Shown here piece by piece: positions 42,714 to 50,787 of a stretch of 64,000 bases of DNA; position 1 is the stretch's first letter, and each line of letters starts with the position of its first letter. The translations under genes and the position numbers were made by a program. The notes beneath the pieces are model-generated. The model searched no databases. It saw only the letters and a program-made list of their open reading frames with translations, and was not told where the DNA came from. The stretch comes from Streptomyces sp. Edi2 (GTDB taxonomy: Bacteria > Actinomycetota > Actinomycetes > Streptomycetales > Streptomycetaceae), in assembly GCF_040253635.1 (NCBI RefSeq), contig NZ_JBEJGX010000003.1, positions 7,031,501 to 7,095,500 on the forward strand, in the 5' to 3' direction.

Positions 42714-44168
42714 TCATCGGGACCATTCCTCGCGGGCGGCGGCCAGGCTGCGCCGGTAGGCGGCGTAGCCCTGGGCGTAGAACTCGATCGCGGAGGGGTC
42801 GGCGGTGACGGTGCGTCGCCGGGCGCGCCACCCGTCGGCGTCGACGGGCTCCCCGAGGGCTTGCCAGGCGACCTGGGCGGCGCCGCGGATGCCGACCGCG
42901 TCGTCGCAGACGTACAGGTCGGTGCCGAGGACGCCGGCGAAGATGCGGGCCCATTCGGCGGACCGGGCGCCGCCGCCGCAGGCGGTGACGGCGCCGGTGA
43001 CGCCCAGCGTCTCCATGCAGTGCCGGGCGGAGTACGCCACGGACTCGCACAGGGCGCGGATGAGATCGGCGCGGGAGGTCAGCGGGGACAGGCCGTCCAG
43101 CCGGCCCCGGGCGCGGGCGTCGACGAACGGGGCCCGCTCGCCGCCGGCCGACAGGAACGGCAGGGCACTCACCCCGCCGGCGCCCAGGGGCGAGGTGGTC
43201 AGCAGGGCGTCGAGTTCGGCGATCCGCACCCCCAGCAGCTTCAGCAGCCAGTCGAGTCCGGCGGTACCGATCATGGCGGGCATCACCCGCAGGTAGCGCT
43301 GCTCGAAGGGGGTGGCGAGCAGCATGCCGGCGGGCTCGTCGCCGGTCACCGGGGCCGGGTCGGCGGTGAGCACCTGGCTGGCCAGCGTGGTCCCGATGAT
43401 CAGGTTGCCGTCGCCCGGCCGGGCGAGGCCCGAGCCGAATCCACAGGCGGGTATGTCGAACGGGCCCGCGGAGACCGGCAGTCCGGGCGGCAGACCGAGC
43501 TGTGCGGCCACGTCCGGCAGGAGGGGGAAGAGGGTGCCGGGCGGCGCGGGCTCGGGGAGCAGTCGCCGGTAGGCGCTCAGGCCGCAGAGGTCGAGGGCCG
43601 TTTCGTCATAGGTGCGGGTGGCGACGTGCAGGAACGGCTGGGAGGCGTCGGAGGCGTCGACGGTGATCCGGCCGGTGAAGCGCTGGACGATGGCGTCCAC
43701 GCAGTATCCGGCGACGGCGGCGTCGGCCAGGCGCTCCGGCTCGTGCTTGGCCAGGTGGGCGAGGAGCGGGGCGGCCGAGCCGGGGAACATGCCGGCGCCG
43801 GTGCGCCGGTGGACGTGGTGGGCGACGCCGTCGGCCGTCCAGTCGTCCAGGATGCCGGCGGCGCGGCCGTCCATCCACGAGAGGGCACGGCCGACGCCGG
43901 CTCCCCGGGCATCGCGCAGCCACAGCCCGTCGCCCTGACCGGTCAGGGCCAGTGCCTCGACGGGCTCGCCGAGCCGTCGGGCATCGGCGACCACCGCCCG
44001 CACCACGGTGATCACGGTGCCGATGACCTCGTCCATATCCTGTTCGACGCGGTTTCCCGGCAGGGTGTAGACGGTGCTGCGGGCCTCGTGGGCGGGGGTG
44101 GTGTGCCCGTCCCTGCCGATCAGCTGGGCTTTGGTGACGGAGGTGCCGACATCGACTCCGACGATCAT
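42714..44168 (-). CDS. FGGY-family carbohydrate kinase
   Basis: Predicted 484-residue sugar or polyol kinase: N-terminal MIVGVDVGTSVTKAQLIG, ALALTGQGDGLWL, LSWMDGRAAGI, middle SAGPFDIPACGFGSGLA and LIIGTTLASQVL, C-terminal LPFLSAGGERAPF, VTACGGGARSAEWARIFAGV and GIRGAAQVAWQALG, the ATP-site motifs. The GTS-xxKA start resembles erythritol kinase, L-xylulose kinase and LsrK-like members, so the substrate cannot be fixed by reading alone. It overlaps the dehydrogenase gene by 4 bp and lies in an operon that also has a second, unrelated kinase, which is unusual. Confidence 0.88.
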   Translation of the reverse strand: MIVGVDVGTSVTKAQLIGRDGHTTPAHEARSTVYTLPGNRVEQDMDEVIGTVITVVRAVVADARRLGEPVEALALTGQGDGLWLRDARGAGVGRALSWMDGRAAGILDDWTADGVAHHVHRRTGAGMFPGSAAPLLAHLAKHEPERLADAAVAGYCVDAIVQRFTGRITVDASDASQPFLHVATRTYDETALDLCGLSAYRRLLPEPAPPGTLFPLLPDVAAQLGLPPGLPVSAGPFDIPACGFGSGLARPGDGNLIIGTTLASQVLTADPAPVTGDEPAGMLLATPFEQRYLRVMPAMIGTAGLDWLLKLLGVRIAELDALLTTSPLGAGGVSALPFLSAGGERAPFVDARARGRLDGLSPLTSRADLIRALCESVAYSARHCMETLGVTGAVTACGGGARSAEWARIFAGVLGTDLYVCDDAVGIRGAAQVAWQALGEPVDADGWRARRRTVTADPSAIEFYAQGYAAYRRSLAAAREEWSR

Positions 44169-45214
44169 CGTGCACCCCCTGGCAGCACTTCCGGGTTGGC
44201 GACGAACTTCAGCGGCTCGCCGCGCAGGTAGCGGGCCGCCTCACCGGCGCTGATGGCGGCGGCGCGATGCGCGGTCTGGCGGGTGGCGCCGGCCAGGTGC
44301 GGGGTGGTGATGACGTTGGGGGCGTGGTGCAACGGCCAGTCGGCGGGCGGCGGTTCGAGGTCGTAGACGTCGAGGGCGAGGGCGCCGAGACGGCCGGTCT
44401 CCAGGAGGGCGGGCAGCGGTGCGTAGTCGAGGAGGCCGCCGCGCGCGGAGTTGACCAGGACCGCGCCCTCGGGCAGGAGACCGAGGTTGCCGGCGTGGAG
44501 CAGGTGCCGGGTCTCGGAGGTGAGCCGCGCATGGAGGCTCACCACGGCGCTGCGGCCGAGGAGGTCGTCGAGGGCGACCAGTTCGACCCCGTCGGCGGCG
44601 GCACGGGCCGGATCGGTGTACGGGTCGGCGACCAGGACGTGGGAGCCGAAGGCGCGCAGGACGCGGGCGACGATCGAGCCGATGGCGCCGTAGCCGACCA
44701 GTCCGACGGTGGTGCCGTCGAGTTCGAGGCCGGCGTTGTCGTAAGCGTAGTAGTCGCCGCGCCAGAGCCCCTTCTTCAACTCGGCGTCGGCGGCCGGGAT
44801 ACGGCGCAGGGCGGCGAGCATCAGGCCGATGGCGAATTCGGCGGCCGCGGCGGCGTTGCGACCCGGGGCGTAGGAGACCACGACGCCGGCCCGGGTGGCG
44901 GCGGCGAGATCGACATTGACGGGGCCGCCCCGGCAGACACTGATCAGCTGGAGCGCGGGCGCCCGCTCGATGACCTCGGCGGTGAAGGGTGCCATCTGGG
45001 TGAGGGCGATCTCGGCGTCGCCCAGGGCGGCCAGGACGGCGTCCTCGGTGCCGCTGGCCTCGTCGACGCCGCCGACCGGGCCGAAGGGGGTGACCGGCCA
45101 GGGCGAGCGCAGGGAGCGGAAGGCGAGGTCGGTGCCGGGGGCGGCGTCCCGCAGGGCGTCGACGAACAGTTCCGGGGCGACGAATTCATCGCCCGCTGCG
45201 AGAACCTGGGTCAT
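44165..45214 (-). CDS. D-isomer-specific 2-hydroxyacid dehydrogenase
   Basis: Predicted 349-residue NAD(P)-dependent dehydrogenase. The nucleotide site is TVGLVGYGAIGSIVARVLRA, the catalytic Arg is in LVNSARGGLLDY, the Glu near YDLEPPPADW, and the His in TTPHLAGATRQTA. EFAIGLMLAALRRI marks the domain interface. Family members reduce 2-keto acids or oxidise 2-hydroxyacids (glyoxylate, phosphoglycerate, erythronate-phosphate types). Its overlap with both neighbours (ATGA) ties it to the sugar-kinase operon. An acid-sugar intermediate is therefore possible, which is not part of the known tetritol routes. Confidence 0.88.
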   Translation of the reverse strand: MTQVLAAGDEFVAPELFVDALRDAAPGTDLAFRSLRSPWPVTPFGPVGGVDEASGTEDAVLAALGDAEIALTQMAPFTAEVIERAPALQLISVCRGGPVNVDLAAATRAGVVVSYAPGRNAAAAAEFAIGLMLAALRRIPAADAELKKGLWRGDYYAYDNAGLELDGTTVGLVGYGAIGSIVARVLRAFGSHVLVADPYTDPARAAADGVELVALDDLLGRSAVVSLHARLTSETRHLLHAGNLGLLPEGAVLVNSARGGLLDYAPLPALLETGRLGALALDVYDLEPPPADWPLHHAPNVITTPHLAGATRQTAHRAAAISAGEAARYLRGEPLKFVANPEVLPGGAR

Positions 45215-45882
45215 GCCCGGTCACCTTCCTTCAGCCGGCTGATCAGGTAGCGGCGTACGGCGTCATGGTCGGCGGCGGTGAACCGCGCCGCGGCGAGCGC
45301 GTCGGCGGCCGGCGGGTACTGGGGGTTGGGGATGGCCACCACGGTCATCCCCGCCGCGGCGGCGGCGCGCAGGCCGTTGCTGGAGTCCTCGACGGCCAGG
45401 CAGTCCACGGCGGGCACGCCGAGCTTCGCCGCGGCGGCCAGATACACATCGGGGCTGGGCTTGCCGTGGGCCACCTCGGCGCTGGAGACCGTCGCCTTGA
45501 AGTGGTGGTCGATGCCGTGGTGCACCAGTACCCCGTCGATCACCCGGCGTGGCGCGGAGGAAGCGAGCGCGATCGGCGCGCACGCCGCGGCTTCGGCCAC
45601 CATCGCGCGGGCGCCGGGCAGCAGGTCGATCCGGCCCTGTTCCAGGGCGTGGACCATGCCGTCGACCACGGCCTGCTCGGTGGCCTGGGGGCTCTCGCCG
45701 CCACTGGCGAACGCGGTGAGGTAGGCGGCCCACTCGGGGGCGCTCATGCCCTGGCAGTTTCTGGTCTGTTCGGGCCCCCAGGTCGCGCCGCGTTCGGCTG
45801 CGAAGGCCGTCCACAGCTCCTCCCAGAGGTGCTCGCTCTCGACGAGCACACCGTCCATGTCAAATACCACTGCTTCGGCCAC
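45211..45882 (-). CDS. HAD-superfamily phosphatase
   Basis: Predicted 223-residue HAD hydrolase, subfamily IA/beta-phosphoglucomutase-like. Motif I is VVFDMDGVLVESEH with the two catalytic Asp residues, motif II IALASSAPRRVIDGVL, motif III KPSPDVYLAAAAKLGV and motif IV CLAVEDSSNGLRAAAAAGM. Such enzymes act on sugar or polyol phosphates. GTG 45882 has AAGGAG upstream and is the first gene of the five-gene minus-strand operon, just across from the DeoR gene. It may prevent build-up of a toxic polyol phosphate or create the free substrate of the next enzyme. Confidence 0.88.
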   Translation of the reverse strand: MAEAVVFDMDGVLVESEHLWEELWTAFAAERGATWGPEQTRNCQGMSAPEWAAYLTAFASGGESPQATEQAVVDGMVHALEQGRIDLLPGARAMVAEAAACAPIALASSAPRRVIDGVLVHHGIDHHFKATVSSAEVAHGKPSPDVYLAAAAKLGVPAVDCLAVEDSSNGLRAAAAAGMTVVAIPNPQYPPAADALAAARFTAADHDAVRRYLISRLKEGDRA

Positions 45883-45936
45883 GGCCGGTACTCCTTAACG
45901 TCGCGGTCCCCACAAATTAACGTCCATAGAGTTAGG

Positions 45937-45948
45937 TGTCACTAGTCG
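45937..45948. promoter_or_regulatory. candidate DeoR operator, site 1, in divergent promoter
   Basis: Read on the minus strand the site is CGACTAGTGACA, matching 10 of 12 bases of the site at 46857-46868. It lies in the AT-rich 118-bp gap between the HAD and DeoR genes. TTAGGT (45932-45937) and TAGAAA (45953-45958) with a 15-16 bp spacer may be the deoR promoter. Confidence 0.45.
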
Positions 45949-46000
45949 ATTGATAGAAAACGTGGACCCGATGAGGTCGCGCCGGGCCGGACGGGGCAGG

Positions 46001-46804
46001 ATGAGCCGTATGACCAACCAGGGGAAGCGCGCCACCCGCCAGCAGCGGCAGCAACGGCAGCAGCAGATCGTCGACCACGTCGTGGCACACGGCGACGCGA
46101 CCGCTGCCGACCTGGCCGAGCTGACCGGCGTCAGCCTGATGACCGTGCACCGCGACATCACCGAACTGGTGGAACGCGGCGTCCTGCGCAAGTACCACGG
46201 CGGCGTCTCCGCGCAGCCGTCCACGGTCTTCGAGTCCAGCTCCGACTACCGGCTGCACTCCCATGTGGCGGACAAGAACGCCCTGGCCAAGGAGGCGCTG
46301 AAGTTCATCACGCCGGGCATGTCCCTGATGCTCGACGACTCGACCAGCGCCCTGGCGCTGGCCAGACTGCTGCCGCAGGCGGGGCCGCTGACCGTGGTGA
46401 CCAACTACCGCCTGATCACCGAGGAGTTGCGGGACGCGGAGAACATCCGGCTGATGTGCATCGGCGGGGAGTACTCCCGTACCCACGACTCATGGATCGG
46501 GCTGCCCGCGCTGGAGATGGTCGCGGGCTTCTCGGTGGACCTCACCGTGCTCTCCACCTCGGCGATGACGGGGACCATGACCTTTCACCAGGAACAGGAG
46601 ATCGTCGCGGTCAAGCGGGCGATGCGGGACGCCGGTGCGTGCCGCGTGCTGCTGATGGACCACAGCAAGGTCGGCCGCAGCGCCCTGCACCGGCTGGCCG
46701 GCGTGGAGGCCTTCGACCATGTGCTGCTGACCGGCCCGGTCGAGTCCGGCCTGCTGGCGTCCATGGGCAAGCTGACCGATGTCCGGGTGGTCGGCACCGA
46801 CTGA
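46001..46804 (+). CDS. DeoR/GlpR family transcriptional regulator
   Basis: Predicted 267-residue DeoR regulator. The HTH reads QIVDHVVAHGDATAADLAEL, TGVSLMTVHRDITELVERGV and LRKYHGGVSA; the DeoR sensor domain has ALKFITPGMSLMLDDSTSAL, LTVVTNYRLI, LMCIGGEYSRTHDSWIG, DLTVLSTSAM and VLLMDHSKVGRSALHRL. Such regulators respond to a sugar phosphate. ATG 46001 is preferred; an earlier TTG 45950 would run through the promoter region. It is divergent from the kinase/isomerase operon and lies 172 bp upstream of the transporter gene, with similar candidate sites in both gaps. Confidence 0.92.
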   Translation: MSRMTNQGKRATRQQRQQRQQQIVDHVVAHGDATAADLAELTGVSLMTVHRDITELVERGVLRKYHGGVSAQPSTVFESSSDYRLHSHVADKNALAKEALKFITPGMSLMLDDSTSALALARLLPQAGPLTVVTNYRLITEELRDAENIRLMCIGGEYSRTHDSWIGLPALEMVAGFSVDLTVLSTSAMTGTMTFHQEQEIVAVKRAMRDAGACRVLLMDHSKVGRSALHRLAGVEAFDHVLLTGPVESGLLASMGKLTDVRVVGTD

Positions 46805-46856
46805 CCGGGACCGGCAACGCCGCCCCGATGCAACATTCAGATCGATAATTCTAACG

Positions 46857-46868
46857 CGACTATTGATA
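46857..46868. promoter_or_regulatory. candidate DeoR operator, site 2, upstream of transporter
   Basis: CGACTATTGATA in an AT-rich stretch (46835-46875) 109 bp before the transporter start. ATCGATAAT (46841-46849) and ACTATTGAT (46859-46867) form an imperfect inverted repeat around it. Confidence 0.45.
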
Positions 46869-46976
46869 TTTTCCATGGAGGTGCTGACGCTGTAGGTGCC
46901 GCCGAGGTTCACGTCGGACTTCGGGCTTCGCTCACGGCCGCCCGGCCGTCCGGACACCTACGCAAGGAGGCGCCCC

Positions 46977-48299
46977 GTGGGTTCCACGCCCCCCACCGGC
47001 AGCGGGCCATCACCCAGGCTGACCGACCGGCTCGGCATACCGCACCCCCTGGCCTGGGGTTTTCTTGGTCTGCTGCTCTTCATGATCGGTGACGGTGTCG
47101 AGTCCGGCTATCTCTCGCCGTATCTGACGGACAACGGTCTCTCCACGCAGCGGGTCGCCCTGCTGCTGTCCGCGTACGGCATCACCGCCGCCGTCGCCGC
47201 GTGGGGCTCCGGTGCCCTGTCCGAGCTGTGGGGGCCGCGCCGCGTGATGTGGACCGGACTCGGCATCTGGGGCGTGTGCCAGGTGCTCTTCCTCGCCTTC
47301 GGCGTGGGGTCCTTCAACTACCCGGTCATGCTCGCCACCTATACGCTCCGCGGCTTCGGTTACCCCCTCTTCGCCTTCGGGTTCCTGGTCTGGGTCACTT
47401 CCGCGACGCCCCAGCGCCGGCTGGGCGCCGCCGTGGGGTGGTTCTGGTTCGCCTTCAGCGGCGGCCTGCCCACCCTCGGCTCACTGTTCGCCAAGGCGAC
47501 GATCCCCGTCGTCGGCCAGTACGTCACCCTGTGGCTCTCCCTCGGCCTCGTCGTCCTCGGCGGCGCCATCGCCCTCCTGGGCGTCCGCGAACCGCACGGC
47601 GCGATGCGCACCGAAGGGCGCCCCCTCGCCACCCTGCTGAAGAGCATCACCATCGTCTGGCAGCAGCCCAAGATCGGCATCGGAGGCGTCGTCCGCGCCA
47701 TCAACACCGCCCCCGAGTTCGGCTTCCTGGTCTTCCTCCCGCTCTTCTTCACCAAGACCGTCGGCTTCTCGCTGGGCTCCTGGCTGACCCTGCTCAGCGC
47801 GATGTTCACGAGCAACATCATCTGGAACCTGCTGTTCGGCGTGATCGGCGACAAGCTCGGCTGGCGCCGCACCGTCGCGTACTGCGGCGGTCTCGGCTGC
47901 GCGGTCAGCACGCTGCTGCTCTATTACGTACCCGTCGCCACCGGCGCCCACATGGGGATCGCGCTCCTCGTGTGCGTGCTCTACGGCGCCACCCTCGCCG
48001 GATATGTCCCGCTGTCCGCGCTGATGCCGTCGCTCTCCCCGAAACACAAGGGCGCGGCGATGTCCATCCTCAACCTCGGCGCCGGGCTCAGCACGTTCAT
48101 CGGCCCGGCCATCGTCGGTCTGGCCATCGGCCCGCTCGGCGTCGCCGGCGTCATCTGGATCTTCGCGATCCTCTACGTCGTCAGCGCGGTCCTCGCCTTC
48201 TTCCTGCGACTTCCCCCTGAGGAGCCGGCGCCGGGCACCGTCCAACAGCCCGCCGCCGGCCGGGACATCATGCCGCCGACCGAGCCGGTCGGCCGCTGA
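46977..48299 (+). CDS. MFS polyol permease, RbtT/DalT/CsbX type
   Basis: Predicted 440-residue 12-helix transporter. PHPLAWGFLGLLLFMIGDGVE, SGYLSPYLTDNGLSTQRVAL, GIWGVCQVLFLAFG, LRGFGYPLFAFGFLVWVT, the long FSGGLPTLGSLFAK loop and SPKHKGAAMSILNLGAGLS are typical of the ribitol/D-arabitol transporter group. GTG 46977 follows AAGGAGG; an upstream in-frame start adds 27 residues of no protein character. It ends in a strong terminator. It likely imports the polyol or ketose degraded by the divergent operon and is controlled by the adjacent DeoR protein. Confidence 0.88.
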   Translation: MGSTPPTGSGPSPRLTDRLGIPHPLAWGFLGLLLFMIGDGVESGYLSPYLTDNGLSTQRVALLLSAYGITAAVAAWGSGALSELWGPRRVMWTGLGIWGVCQVLFLAFGVGSFNYPVMLATYTLRGFGYPLFAFGFLVWVTSATPQRRLGAAVGWFWFAFSGGLPTLGSLFAKATIPVVGQYVTLWLSLGLVVLGGAIALLGVREPHGAMRTEGRPLATLLKSITIVWQQPKIGIGGVVRAINTAPEFGFLVFLPLFFTKTVGFSLGSWLTLLSAMFTSNIIWNLLFGVIGDKLGWRRTVAYCGGLGCAVSTLLLYYVPVATGAHMGIALLVCVLYGATLAGYVPLSALMPSLSPKHKGAAMSILNLGAGLSTFIGPAIVGLAIGPLGVAGVIWIFAILYVVSAVLAFFLRLPPEEPAPGTVQQPAAGRDIMPPTEPVGR

Positions 48300-48312
48300 G
48301 GCGTCCGGCGGA

Positions 48313-48345
48313 CGCGGGGCCCGGCACGCACCGCCGGGCCCCGCG
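48313..48345. terminator. 13-bp stem-loop terminator after transporter gene
   Basis: CGCGGGGCCCGGC (48313-48325) pairs perfectly with 48333-48345 around a 7-base loop, 14 bp after the transporter stop. No U-tract. Confidence 0.8.
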
Positions 48346-48408
48346 CGCAGATCCCGACGACCGGTACCGCCGGCCGACCGGTGATCGAAAATCATCTCTC
48401 GCAAAGCG

Positions 48409-49086
48409 GTGGTGGAGGCACTGACCGAGACGGGGCACGACGGCGAGGACCCGGCCAGTCTGTTCGGCGCCATCGGCTCGCTGCGCATCCCTCTCGAGTA
48501 CCTTGCCGAACTGTTCACGGCAGGAGACCCGGCCCCGGTGGAGGCCGCGCTGTGCCGGCTCGCCGCGATGCGTGCGCACCTGCGGCGGGTCAATCTCGGT
48601 GAGGAACAGGACCCGCATATCGCGGGCGCCGTGGGCCGAGGGCCTGGACCCCTTCCCTGCGCCGAGAGGACCGAACTCCTCTACCGGAGGCTGCGCGTGC
48701 CCGCCATACGGGCCGCCACCAGCCGCAGCGACCGGGTGGTCCACCCGTTGCTCACCGCGGTCCTGCCGGCGGGCCTGACCGCCACCGCTCAAAGAGCGGG
48801 AGCGGTCGGCACTGCTTCGCCGCACCAGCTGCACAAATGCGCTCCCGCTTCCACCCTCGGGCGCCCGCAGGCCCGGCAGACCCGTTCCGGAGCGTGGGGT
48901 GCCTCCCCGCCCCCTCGGCAGCACGGCCGCCGGTGTGTGCCTGCTTGCACGTCGATCACTCAGAGCCAGTCCCGGCGCTTGAAGATGAAGTACAGGCTGG
49001 TGCACACCACTGCCATCAGGACGATGGCGAACGGGTACCCGAACACCCAGTGCAACTCCGGCATGCTGTCGAAGTTCATGCCGTAG
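48409..49086 (+). CDS. uncertain open frame, possibly a gene remnant
   Basis: A 225-residue frame whose first 150 residues have good Streptomyces codon character (high GC3): PASLFGAIGSLRIPLEYLAE, PVEAALCRLAAMRAHLRRVN and ATSRSDRVVHPLLTAVLPAG. No family is recognised. The frame is open upstream to 48385, there is no ribosome binding site, and the last 127 bp run antisense to the corA 3' end. It may be a 5'-truncated relic, or the 3' part may not be coding. The remaining sequence of the 48346-48959 gap shows no other feature. Confidence 0.3.
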   Translation: MVEALTETGHDGEDPASLFGAIGSLRIPLEYLAELFTAGDPAPVEAALCRLAAMRAHLRRVNLGEEQDPHIAGAVGRGPGPLPCAERTELLYRRLRVPAIRAATSRSDRVVHPLLTAVLPAGLTATAQRAGAVGTASPHQLHKCAPASTLGRPQARQTRSGAWGASPPPRQHGRRCVPACTSITQSQSRRLKMKYRLVHTTAIRTMANGYPNTQCNSGMLSKFMP

Positions 49087-50162
49087 ATGGTCCCCACGAG
49101 GGTGGGTGCGAAGAGGATCGCCGCCCATGAGGAGATCTTCTTGATCTCCTCGTTCTGTTCGAAGCCGGCTTCGGCCAGGGCCCGCATCTCCGCGTTCTGC
49201 TGCTGGTTCACCAGGGTGGCGTTGACGGCGAGGATGTCCTGCAGGGCCTGCCGGAAGCCGTCCACGCGGTCCGTGGTGTGCAGTACGTGGTCGGCCACGT
49301 CGCGCAGATAGCGGCGCAGCTCCTCGTCGATGGCGTACTTCTCGAAACCCGCGGTCAGGCCCTCCAGCATGCCGTTCAGCGGGCGGGTGGCGCGCTGGAA
49401 CTCGACCACCTCACGGGAGAGTTCGTAGATACGCCGGGAGACCCGGGGGTCGCCGCTGAAGACCTCGGTCTCGATCTCGTCGATGTCGTTCTGGACGCCG
49501 GCGACGACCGGCTCATAGCCGTCGACGACGGCATCGAGGATGGCGTAGAGCACGCCTTCGGGGCCGCGCTTGAGGAGTTCGGGGGTGCCCTCCATGCGGG
49601 CGCGTACGGCCGAGAGGTCGGGGGCGCCGCCGTGCCGCACGGTGATCACGAAGTCGCGGCCGACGAAGACATGCAGTTCGCCGAAGTCGACCTCCTCCGG
49701 GTCGTCGAGATAGCGCGCGGCGCGCAGGACGACGAAGAGGGTGCCGCCGTAGCGTTCCAGCTTGGGGCGTTGGTGAGCCTCCAGGGCGTCCTCGACGGCG
49801 AGCGGGTGGAGGTCGAACTCCGTTGCCAGGGCGAGCAGTTCGTCGCGGCTGGGGCGGTGCAGGCCGATCCAGGCGAGGGTGCCGGAGGTGGCGCGCTGCT
49901 GCCGGAAGGCCTCGGCGAGCGTGTCATGGGTGCTGACCCGGTGGCCGTCGCGGTAGAGGACGGCATTGATGACGCTGCCGGTGGCTTCGGCCGGGGGCTG
50001 CCCCGCCGCCGCGTCGGATTCGTCCGCGGCCCGGGCGGGCGACGGCTCGGCGGGGCGCTTCTTGGCGGGCTTGCGCAGGCCGCGCAGACCACGCGGCCGA
50101 CGACCGGGAGGCTCGGACCCCACGACAGCACCAACCTCCGTCACACGGGGATGAACGGGCAC
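48960..50162 (-). CDS. corA: CorA family Mg2+/divalent cation transporter
   Basis: Predicted 400-residue CorA channel. A soluble N-terminal funnel (LAWIGLHRPSRDELLALATE, HPLAVEDALEAHQRPKLERY) and a long helix (INDIDEIETEV-like region, AVNATLVNQQQNAEMRAL) lead to two C-terminal membrane helices. The selectivity motif YGMNFDSMPEL lies between ISSWAAILFAPTLVGTI and FAIVLMAVVCTSLYFIF, and the end is basic (KRRDWL). About 60 residues at the N-terminus are a Pro/Arg/Ala-rich extension. It forms homopentamers in the membrane. It stands alone, divergent from sepF. Confidence 0.92.
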   Translation of the reverse strand: MPVHPRVTEVGAVVGSEPPGRRPRGLRGLRKPAKKRPAEPSPARAADESDAAAGQPPAEATGSVINAVLYRDGHRVSTHDTLAEAFRQQRATSGTLAWIGLHRPSRDELLALATEFDLHPLAVEDALEAHQRPKLERYGGTLFVVLRAARYLDDPEEVDFGELHVFVGRDFVITVRHGGAPDLSAVRARMEGTPELLKRGPEGVLYAILDAVVDGYEPVVAGVQNDIDEIETEVFSGDPRVSRRIYELSREVVEFQRATRPLNGMLEGLTAGFEKYAIDEELRRYLRDVADHVLHTTDRVDGFRQALQDILAVNATLVNQQQNAEMRALAEAGFEQNEEIKKISSWAAILFAPTLVGTIYGMNFDSMPELHWVFGYPFAIVLMAVVCTSLYFIFKRRDWL

Positions 50163-50342
50163 ACAGAATCTCGACGGAGGATATCTGCCGGAGATGCCGG
50201 AACAGGCCAGCGGGCATGGTGCAGGATGGAGCGGGGCGTGCCGCGGCGTGTGTCACGTCCGCCGAGGTTTGTGGGTTTATCCCTAGAATTGTGCGATGCA
50301 GATACCGCAGACAGCCAACACTCTCCCGGGCGAGGTGATTCG

Positions 50343-50732
50343 GTGAACGGCCCCGATGCCACCGACGAGCAGTGGGAAGGGCTGGCCGAGGTCGTCCCGC
50401 TCCGCGGCAGCAGTGAATGGCCTTCCTGGCCCGACCACCGTGCCCTCCCCGAGGAGGAGCCGGCCGAGGAGGCGCGGCGGTTCATCGTCATCCGCGTCCA
50501 GATCTTCGCGGACGCCCGTGAGGTCGCCGAGTACCTGATGGCGCAGATCCCGGTCCTGCTGGACCTCAGCAGTGCCGACGGCGATGTCGCCAAGCGCATC
50601 CTCGACTTCTCCAGCGGAGTCGTCTTCGGCCTCGGCAGCGGGATGCACCGCGTGGACACCAATGTCTTCCTGCTGGCGCCGACCGGGACCGAGGTCGCGG
50701 AAGAGGTGGCGGGAAGTGTCCCCCGTTCGTAG
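50343..50732 (+). CDS. sepF: cell division protein SepF
   Basis: Predicted 129-residue SepF-family protein. The core is RFIVIRVQIFADAREVAEYL, MAQIPVLLDLSSADGDVAKR, ILDFSSGVVFGLGSGMHRVD and TNVFLLAPTGTEV. SepF binds the C-terminus of FtsZ and tethers it to the membrane. This copy is shorter than the main actinobacterial SepF (about 200 residues) and lacks the N-terminal amphipathic helix, and it is not beside ftsZ, so it is one of the extra SepF-like paralogues found in Streptomyces. GTG 50343 has GAGGTGA upstream. TAGAAT at 50284-50289 may be its -10 box. Confidence 0.85.
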   Translation: MNGPDATDEQWEGLAEVVPLRGSSEWPSWPDHRALPEEEPAEEARRFIVIRVQIFADAREVAEYLMAQIPVLLDLSSADGDVAKRILDFSSGVVFGLGSGMHRVDTNVFLLAPTGTEVAEEVAGSVPRS

Positions 50733-50787
50733 GAAGAGCTGTTGGGCGTAACGGTTCTCCGGCCGGGGCGCTGCATAGCGTCCCTTC

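Noticed and set aside
40445..42808. 787-residue plus-strand open frame opposite RpiB and DhaK-DhaL genes
   Set aside because: Gly/Val/Glu-rich shadow; the minus-strand genes have complete family motifs.
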